A stretch of DNA of 64,000 nt. It comes from Cymodocea nodosa. Its lineage: Eukaryota > Streptophyta > Magnoliopsida > Alismatales > Cymodoceaceae. The position numbers and the translations under genes are program-made. The notes under the pieces were generated by a model that was not told the DNA's origin, did no database searches, and worked only from the letters and a program-made list of their open reading frames with translations. The stretch spans positions 9,188,501 through 9,252,500 of the forward strand of contig CM072341.1 in NCBI GenBank assembly GCA_036874045.1, written 5' to 3'. Below, one piece after another: positions 55,717-64,000 of this stretch; the first letter of the stretch is position 1; each line of letters begins with the position of its first letter.

Positions 55717-58700
55717 GACAGCATTGATTAAAACAATATTCTCTCCATGGCCAAATAATCTTTGCTGCAAGAAAGGTTTTAAATGGTGGCCATTGACCTT
55801 AGAAACTTCCCCACTCTTAGGGTTTTCAATCTCCACTGCTCCATGAGGGAATGTACTTTTTACCACAAAAGGTCCTATCCAACGTGATCTTAACTTACCA
55901 GGAAATAGATGTAGTCTAGAATTATACAACAATACTTGCTGCCCTACTTCAAAATTCTTACGGAAGAGCTTGCTATCATGAAATACTTTACTCTTTTCTT
56001 TAGCTATCCGTGAATTCTCATATGCCTCTCTCCGTATTTCTTCTAATTCAGTCAATTGAAAATTTCTTTTCTTACCAACAACCTTTAAATCTAAGTTGAG
56101 TCTTTGAATAGCCCATCTTGCCTTATGCTCAAGCTCTACTGGTAAATGATATGCCTTTCCAAACACTACTCTATATGGAGACATATTTAAAACAAACTTA
56201 AAAGCAATCCGATAAGCCCATAATGCCTCATCTAACTTTTCTGCCCAATCTTTTCTTGTCTTTCCAACTATCTTTTCCAAAATTTGCTTAATTTGCTTAT
56301 TAGCATTTTCTACTTGTCCATTGGTTTGTGGGTGATAGGGGGTTGCCATTTTATGGTTTACTCCAAATTTTTTCATTAATACTTCAAAACTTCTATTATT
56401 AAAGTGTGTTCCCCTATCACTAATGATTGCTCTAGGAATGCCAAATCTAACAAAAATGTTGCTCTTAATAAAATTTATTACTACCTTAGAATCACAAGTC
56501 CGTGTGGGAATAGCTTCAACCCATTTGGACACATAATCAATAGCTAACAGAATATACAAATAACCTCCAGAATTAAGGAAGGGTCCCATGAAATCAATAC
56601 CCCACAAGTCAAATACTTCAACTTCAATAATTGGTGTAAGCGGCATCATATTTCTTCTAGTCAATCTTCCCACTTTTTGACAATCTCTACAATTCTTAAC
56701 ATAGAAGTATGCATCTTTATGCAATGTGGGCCAGAAAAAACCACATTGAAGAACTTTAGTTGTAGTCTTAATAGGGTTAAGATGACCACCAGCAGGTTGG
56801 TCATGACAAAAAGATAGCACACTATAAATTTCCATATCTGAGATGCATCTCCTCAAAATCAAATCAGGGCCTAACTTATAAAGATAGGGGTCATCCCAAT
56901 AAAATTCTTTGCCCCTAGCTAAAAATCTCTTAATATCTTGCCTTGACCAATTGCTAGGTAGTCGTTTTGTCACAAGATAATTCACAATATCTACAAACCA
57001 AGGGATTGGAGTTATAGCCATCAACTGCTCATCAGGAAATGATTCATCAATGGGTAACTCCCCTTGAGGTGTGACAATACGAGACAAGTGGTCGGCAACT
57101 ACGTTCTCACATCCTTTCTTATCTTTTATCTCAATATCAAATTCTTGCAAGAGAAGAATCCATCTAACTAATCTAGCCTTAGCATCTTTTTTAGCTAATA
57201 AATATTTAATGGCAGAATGACCAGTGAAAATGATAACCTTAGAGCCTAGCAAATAACATCTAAACTTCTCAAGAGCAAAAACTATAGCTAAAAATTCTTT
57301 CTCTGTAACTATATAGTTCAATTGGGCTGCATTAAGAGTTTTAGTAGCATAATAGATTACCCTAGGTAATTTATCAATTCTTTGCCCCAATACAGCACCA
57401 ATTGCATAATCTGATGCATCGCACATCAACTCGAATGGTTGAGACCAATCAGGAGGATACACAATAGGGGCTGAGGTGAGGACTCCCTTAAGCTTATCAA
57501 AGGCATCTTGACATTCTCTAGAGAATTCAAACTTATGATCCTTTGATAATAAACTAATTAAAGGACGAGCAATCTTACTAAAATCCTTAATAAATCGTCT
57601 ATAAAACCTAGCATGACCCAAAAATGCTCTTATATCCTTAACAGATTTAGGGGGTGGTAGGTTGGCTATCAAGTCTACTTTGGCCTTATCTACTTCCAAC
57701 CTATTCTTAGAAACAACATGGCCCAACACAATTCCATGTTGCACCATGAAGTGGCATTTCTCCCAATTTAAAACCAAATTTTTCTCTATACATCTTTTAA
57801 AACCAATTCTAAATTCTTAAGACACACATCAAAGGAAGAACCTGACACAGAGAAATCATCCATAAAAATCTCTAAGAAGTTATCAATCATGTCCGAAAAG
57901 ATTCTAATCATACACCTTTGAAAAGTTGCAGGAGCATTACACAAACTAAAGGGCATGCGTCGGAATGCAAAAGTACCAAAAGGACATGTGAATGTGGTTT
58001 TCTCTTGGTCACAAGGTGCTACAGGAATTTGGTTATATCCAGAATAACCATCTAGGAAACAATAATATTCTTGCCCAGCTAACTTCTTTAACATTTGATC
58101 CATAAAAGGCAAGGGAAAATGGTCTTTCCTAGTGGCGATATTTAGTTTTCTATAATCAATACACACTTGCCATCTTGTTTGCACTCTAGTAGGGACTAGT
58201 TCATGATTGCTATTTTCTACAACTGTAATACCAGATTTCTTTGAGACAACCTTAACAGGGCTAACCCAAGGACTATCAGAAATAGAATAAATGATGTCAT
58301 GATCTAGCCACTTAATAATTTCTTTTCTAACCACATCTTTTATGTTTGGGTTTAATCTTCTATGTGGGTCCCTAGAAGGTGTACTGTCATTATTCAAATG
58401 AATTCTATGTTGACATAAAGTAGGGTCAATTCCTTTGATGTCGGCCATGATCCAACCAATGGCCTCCTTATGTTCTTTTAAAATTACCAACAACTTCTCT
58501 TCTTGCTCTCTAGAAAGATGGGAAGACAAAATAACTGGCAAGGTGTTCTCTTTTCCCAAATAGGCATACTTAAGGTCTTGAGGCAAGGGTTTTAGTTCAA
58601 GAGAAGGTGGTTCTACAATAGATGGTTTCTTAATCTCTCCTAAATCTCTTTCTAAAGGCTCTATGTAATTTAATTCAAAAATACTATCATTCTCACCAAT

Positions 58701-59345
58701 GTCATCATCTAAGTCATAGATATGTGCTAGATCAACCTCATATTCTATAGGTGGATAATCTTCATTTACAGATAAACTATAATTGTTTACCCTCTCACCT
58801 TCATCCATAATGCTTAATAAGCTCACATTAAAATTTTCATTATCTAAAATTTTAACGTCTGGGTGAGATTTAAAAATATTTAAATCAACCTTAGCATCAC
58901 CATATGTTATTTGCATAGACCCATCTCTACATCCTATATATGCATCTATTGTGGCTAGGAAGGGTCTTCCTAAAATAAGAGGTACATTTTGCTTTCTACT
59001 AGGTGAAGGTTGATTTTCTAAGACAATAAAATCTATGGGATAGACAAAATCTTTAATCTTAATCAATATATTCTCAACAACTCCTAAGGGAGTTCTAAAA
59101 GAATGGTCAGCTAGTTGAATGAGAACCTTAGTGGGTTGAATACCAATAAGTCCTAGGTTCACATAAACACCAGATGACATAACATTTACTCCTGCTCCTA
59201 AATCTATCAATGCTCTATCAAAATAGGTATCTCCAAATGTACAAGAGATGGTTGGAGTACCTGGATCACTAAACTTCTTAGGCAAGTCTTGATAGAAATA
59301 AGCACTAACGGATTTAGCTAAGCACACTTTCATAGGTGTCTTCCT
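55717..59345 (-). pseudogene. Athila-like gypsy Pol: protease, RT, RNase H, integrase
   Basis: Best-preserved polyprotein in the window. Protease: ALIDLGAGVNVMS (usual form ALxDLGASINLMP) and LILGRPFL. RT: CIDYRKLN, FLDGYSGYNQIPV, IFMDDFSVSG (FMDD catalytic motif). One A is missing in an A-run at about 57783-57788, so LVLK runs into a stop instead of continuing [14 protein letters not shown]. RNase [42 protein letters not shown]. Integrase: HHCC-type zinc finger, [30 protein letters not shown] (D, D, E all present), C-terminal [10 protein letters not shown]. No chromodomain. An LTR replaces everything after ENIVLINA. Confidence 0.93.
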
Positions 59346-60178
59346 AGCTCATTTCTTTGTACATAATTCCTTTAAAAACTTGGCATAGGCAGGTATTTGC
59401 TCTATTGCATCTAGTAATGGAATGTTAATACTAACATGTTCAAAGATTTCTCTCATCTTAATATTCTAATCAATATCCTTATGTGTTCTTAATCTATGGG
59501 GAAAAGGGGCAGGTTGACTTTCTAAAGGGATACTTACCTCGGATAACTTATCTTTACCCTTTTTATCACCCAATAAAATTTCATTTTCAGATTCTTATTT
59601 AGTTGATTGGATGAACCTAAATCATCTGTAGGAACACTCATCGGTACAAGAGAAGGAGTTTCCTTTTCAAGAATGCTAACCTCTCTCCCGGACCTTAAAG
59701 CAACATAAATTTCAATTGATTCATCCTCAACTAAGGATGTTGATCTTAAATCTATGTTTTCATAACCATCTATGTCAATGGGGGCACTAGAGGCTTTTGC
59801 TAAGTTTAATAAATCCATAGAGGTGTTAAGTTCAGCAATTGCCTTAGCTAAGTTGATTGAAGATTCAGCATAGGGAATATTTCCTATAGACTTTTCCATT
59901 TTAATTTCACAACTATAGCTACTAGTGTCATAAACATCAGCATTATAATTTAAATTTGGCATAGATAGGCTAACATTAGAACTAGAACATGCACCTACAT
60001 TGCTATTTAGCATATAAAATGGGCAATCGGCATCAACGTGATTATTTAATTTGCATTTGGAACATGTAGGTGTCAAATCAAAACTAAATTCATCCATATT
60101 ATAAATTAAATATTTATCTAGAATGGCATGCAAATTTTCAACTAAATGAACAAACCAAATGTATTCAATCAAGCACAA
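59346..60178 (-). pseudogene. Athila-like Gag C-terminal part and Gag-protease linker
   Basis: Zinc knuckle CSKCKLNNHVDADCP (CX2CX4HX4C) near 60050-60010, then a Ser/Asp-rich tail open to 59534. The linker continues in shifted frame with PLLDAIEQIPAYAKFLK (near 59390-59440), the conserved lead into the Athila protease, and joins the pol frame. It belongs to the element of 55717-59345; the capsid part is missing upstream of 60178. Confidence 0.8.
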
Positions 60179-60440
60179 TCTTCAAGTGATTTAAGCAAAT
60201 CTGCAACATAATAGAGAAATTGATAAACAATTATTTTTTTCTTTTACTTGAAACTTAATTTTTCATAGATTCATTCAGTGACTATTCTATTATCATGCCA
60301 CTAAATTCTAGATACAAACAGCAAAGCATATATCTCGCAAACATTGTATATAATCTGAGTTTCATCTAAAACAAGTAGTCATGGAATTTCTGAAACTAAA
60401 CTATACTACCTTGGCTTAAAAGTTTTCTACAAAAATTCAT
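60179..60440. other. Unassigned AT-rich gap
   Basis: No gene or recognisable repeat seen between the gypsy gag fragment and the copia pol fragment. Confidence 0.5.
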
Positions 60441-62709
60441 ATAATAGATATTTAAAAATTCATTTAATAGCAAGTAGGTGTGATTCTTTAGGATTAGATT
60501 GATATCTAGAACAATTACATACAATAAACATAATATCTGGTTAGCTAGCTGTTAAATAAAGTAATGAACCAATCATACTTCTATATTGTTTTATATCTAC
60601 AGTTTTTCCAGAGTCAACTTTATCCAACTTGGTGATAGTACTCATTGGTGTATTGTTTGTTTAAGTGTTGTCTAAACCAAACCTCTTTAATAAATCTCAA
60701 GTATATTTTTCTTGTGAAATAAAAGTACCATGATCTAACTGCTTAATTTGTAAGCCTAGGAAAAATGATAGTTCACCCATCATACTCATTTCAAATTGAT
60801 TAGTCATGTCTTTCGAAAAAGACTCAACTAATTTATCATTTGTTGCTCCAAATTTGATGTCATCTACATAGATTTGAAATACCAATATATCTTCTTCGAC
60901 CATCTTGATAAAAAGAGTGTGATCTACCTCTCCCATAGAATACCCTTTTTCCATAAGAAATTTTAGATAATCTCTCATACCAAGACCTAGGGGCTTGTTT
61001 AAGGCCATATAGTGCCTTTTAAGCTTATAAGCATACTTAGGATGTTTTAAATCTTCAAAACTTGGAGGTTGTTTTACATAAACTTCTTCTTTCATATATC
61101 CATTTAAAAAAGCAGTCTTAACATCCATTTGATATAATTTGAAATCCATATAATAAGCATATGCTAACAAAATTCATATTGATTCTAGTCTAGCGATAGG
61201 AGCAAATGTTTCATCATAGTCAATTCCTTCCTCTTGCTTGTAACCTTGAGCAACTAACCTAGCTTTATTTTTAACTATATGTCCATCCTAATCTACTTTG
61301 TTTCTAAATACCCACCTTGTTCCTTTTATGGAATGATTTTCAGGTAGTGGAACTAGATCTCATACCTCATTTCTTATAAATTGATTTAGCTCATCTTGCA
61401 TAGCTAAATACCAAAATTCATCTTCTAAGGCATCATCAATTTTCTTAGGTTCTAGTAAGGAAACAAATGAATAAGCACCACAAATGTTGACTACTGATGA
61501 CCTAGTCCTAACTCCTTGATTAGGATCGCCTATTATCTGATCAATAGGATGAGATGAAGCATAACGCCAATTTCCATGTTGTTCCACATTTTCTATAGGT
61601 ATGACATTATTTTCTTCTAAATCTTTATCACTTAAGTTTATATTTCTTATTCCGTTAGATAATCTCTCAATTTCTCTGTCAACATCATTTGGTACCATTT
61701 CTGGGAGAATTTCTGAATCAAAGTTTTCAGCATGTCTAACATCCAAATGAGAATTTTCATGAAATTTCACATGCAGAGTTTCCTCAATGGATTTTGTTGA
61801 TTTGTTATATACTCTATATGCCTTACTTCCAATGGAATAACCAACAAAAATAACCTCATCTGATTTGGCTCTAAATTTGTCTCTACGTTCCTTAGTGTTT
61901 AAAATAAAACACTTGAAGCAAAAGGGTTTTAAATAACTTATTTTGGGAACCCTGTTATACCATATCTCATAAGGAGTTTTATCCAAAATTGGTCTTAGAT
62001 GTACTCTATTTATAACATAATATGCTGTATGAACTGCATCTGCCCAGAGAGATAGGGGTAACTTATTTTCATTTAACATAGTTCTGGACATTTCTTGAAG
62101 TGATCTGTTTTTACGTTCTACTATCCCATTTTGTGAAAGAACTCTTGGAAATGAGTACCTATGATCTATGCCTAATTCTTCACAAAAGGTGTCCATTTGA
62201 TCATTATAAAATTCTATACCATGATCATTCCTAAGTTTTTAAATTTTAACATTTTGCTCATTCTAAACTTTATTACAGAATATCTTAAATATTTCAAAAA
62301 CTTCAGTTTTATTAGCTAGAAAATAAACCCAAGTAAACCTAGAATAGTCATCAACTAGTACAAAAGTGTAATGTTTACCTCCTAGACTGGTTGTCCTAGA
62401 AGGTCCAAATAAATCCATATGCACTAGTTCTAAAACTCTTTTGCTTGTTATTTCATTTAAACTTTTAAAGGATGTTTTATGTAATTTACCTAGTTGACAT
62501 GCATCACACATAAACTCTTTCCAGTACTTAATACTAGGTAAACCTCTAACTAGATTCTTTTTAGACAGCTTTTGTAATAATTTTAAGTTTCAGTGTCCTA
62601 GCCTTCTATGTCATAAAATAACTTCCTCCGATTTTGCAATTAAGCAAGCATTGTCTTTAATAATATCAGAAGGCAAATTCAGAATACAAACGGATCCTTT
62701 CTTGTATGC
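60441..62709 (-). pseudogene. Copia family C Pol: integrase, RT, RNase H start
   Basis: Third copia lineage, related to but distinct from family B. Integrase zinc finger HRRLGH..CDACQLGK, core HMDLFGPSRT, RNDHGIEFYND, SQNGIVERKNRSLQEM (D, D, E), then [85 protein letters not shown]. RNase H stops soon after YRSMIGSLLYLT and SNPKESHLLAIK, near 60441. Stops or frame changes near 62620, 62260, 62240, 61358, 61170, 61020 and 60697. The gypsy LTR at 62710 cut the upstream part. Confidence 0.9.
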
Positions 62710-63241
62710 TGTTTAGAATGAAAAAGTGCATATTATTTACGGTTAAATGATGGTTAATTGCATAATATTTAGCTTATTATATGAGAATAAAGCAATTATG
62801 TTATAATTGCACTATTATATGCTTTAATTAAAGAATCTGCTTAATTTTGGGGAATTAATGTTAATTTAGTACATTTCTGAATTGTCGGTAAGTTGCAGGC
62901 TGTGAAATTCTTAAGTATCCGAATTTTCTAATATTTCAGACAGTTATGTTTAACAGACCGAACATGTATCGGATAGTTATGTTTAAATTATCGAACAGTT
63001 ATGTTTTGAAAGAATAGTTTATTATTTCCTGAAGTACACGTGTCGAAACCATAATGCATGACTTAAGTGAACTTTCGGTGAGTTATCTATAACTATACGA
63101 AATTGCAGTTGGGCATCGGACAGTTATATCTGTAACTCTCTGAAATATTTTTTTATTTATAAAATAACTGTCAACACGTGTCATGTTCTGGTAAAGTAAC
63201 TTAAGTGGATTTTCGGTGAGTTATCTATAACTATCCGAAAT

Positions 63242-63355
63242 GCATTTGAGCATCGGATAGTTAAGTTTGTAAGTATTCGAAATGCATTTGAGCATCGGAT
63301 AGTTAAGTTTGTAAGTATCCGAAATGCACCTGAGTATCGGATAGTTAAATTTATG
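63242..63355 (+). repeat. 42-base tandem repeat in gypsy U3
   Basis: Two near-identical 42-base units at 63242-63283 and 63284-63325 plus a partial third, each beginning GCATTTGAGCATCGGATAGT and ending TATYCGAAAT. The minus copy of the LTR has only one such region (near 55480-55510), so unit number differs between copies. Confidence 0.85.
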
Positions 63356-63631
63356 CACATGTTTTAAAGTTAAATCAACGAAGAAAGTCTATTGAGCTAT
63401 CTGTAACTCCACGGACTATTTATTTTCTAATATGCCACTATAGCGATTGCAGAAAAGGGACAGTTGGAAGAAAAACCACGACTACTCGTGTCGCGCAGGG
63501 AGAAGAAAGCATCGCTGTTGATATGAATGAAGGAAATCCAACCGACCATTCAAGCAGTAGTAGTTACTACTGAAGAAATATAAAAGAAAAGAAGAAAAAG
63601 AAGAAAGGTGTGTGATCGATGGATGGCCAGT

Positions 63632-63637
63632 GTATAC
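63632..63637 (+). promoter_or_regulatory. TATA box of gypsy LTR, plus copy
   Basis: GTGTATACAAAGG, at the place of TGTATATAGAGG in the minus copy; one change (TATATA to TATACA) may weaken it. Confidence 0.5.
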
Positions 63638-64000
63638 AAAGGAGGAGCACCGAGCTTTCTATAGGTAGTATTGGCAATTCTCCAAAGTACCACACCAACC
63701 ATCGTTACCACCACTACAATCACCAACCATCGGAGGTCTGTGAAAATATTTCCTTAATGTCGGGTCGATTTCGAGCCAAACACAGTGCCTGACAACCACT
63801 GTGAGGAGTGATCACATCGCGGGAAGGGAAGCCATTTTCACCAAGCGCCAACTCATATTTTAGGAGATCGTAAAGCTTTTAGCCTTGGCTTCGGGTTAAT
63901 GCCTGTATGCTGAAGTGGAGATCATCTTGCAATTTTGGACTCACGATTCTATAGGGAGAGGAGATAAAATTGTAAGTGGTGTAATTGCATTGCAAGTAGT

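Larger units (their letters stand above)
62710..64000 (+). repeat. Gypsy LTR, second family, plus strand (runs off window)
   Basis: Starts TGTTTAGAATGAAAAAGTGC at 62710, no polypurine tract before it, so it is a 5' or solo LTR inserted in copia C pol. It mirrors 54590-55716: motif array (62920-63410), TATA at 63632-63637, GC-richer transcribed part. The end and primer site lie outside the window. Confidence 0.85.

Overview
The window is repeat-rich, AT-rich plant nuclear DNA, most likely from a eudicot (lineage not determinable from sequence alone). I see no intact host gene, no rRNA or tRNA gene and no prokaryotic features. Almost every base belongs to LTR retrotransposons nested in one another, plus one PIF/Harbinger DNA transposon and one F-box pseudogene that appears to have been carried by a retroelement. 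Plant origin rests on the element families (Sirevirus-like Ty1/copia, Athila-like Ty3/gypsy, PIF/Harbinger with introns), the initiator-Met tRNA primer binding sites, and the F-box protein.

Layout. 1-3523: 5' half of a minus-strand copia element, family A. 3524-4553: a Ty3/gypsy 3' end. 4554-14952: minus-strand copia family B, in which one LTR (4921-6686) serves two internal regions; its body has an accessory gene, RNase H, a protease stub and gag, and carries two large internal deletions. 14990-23251: another family B copy whose LTR is split by a 4.4 kb PIF/Harbinger element (15599-20046, TTA target duplication). 23252-26602: a further family B copy inserted in the accessory gene of the previous one. 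26603-30124: gypsy LTR stub, polypurine tract, a spacer shared with copia B, an F-box pseudogene and a gypsy gag. 31095-34688: accessory gene and integrase end of an Athila-like gypsy element. 34689-37306: gypsy LTR piece and a second copia A LTR. 37307-47214: plus-strand copia B with integrase, RT, RNase H, accessory gene and 3' LTR, its RNase H split by a 2.6 kb solo LTR (AGTAC duplication). 47247-55716: another accessory-gene fragment, a gypsy LTR, a gag-only gypsy body and a second, different gypsy LTR. 55717-60178: a nearly intact Athila-like pol with a single-base frameshift. 60441-62709: pol of a third copia lineage. 62710-64000: a plus-strand gypsy LTR running off the window.

Two patterns link the families. 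First, one accessory protein, colinear over several hundred residues, occurs in six places, in both copia and gypsy contexts; a neighbouring non-coding spacer is shared in the same way. Second, LTRs and leader regions of unrelated families carry the same short motifs: arrays of CGTTGAGTTA/TAACTCAACG hairpins, CTAACTTAACGAGTT repeats, TTTCGGATAGTTA/TAACTATCCGAAA pairs and CACGTG boxes. This suggests exchange or convergence of 3' modules and regulatory arrays across the two retrotransposon superfamilies. All coding regions are broken, many by changes that look like C-to-T decay of methylated DNA.
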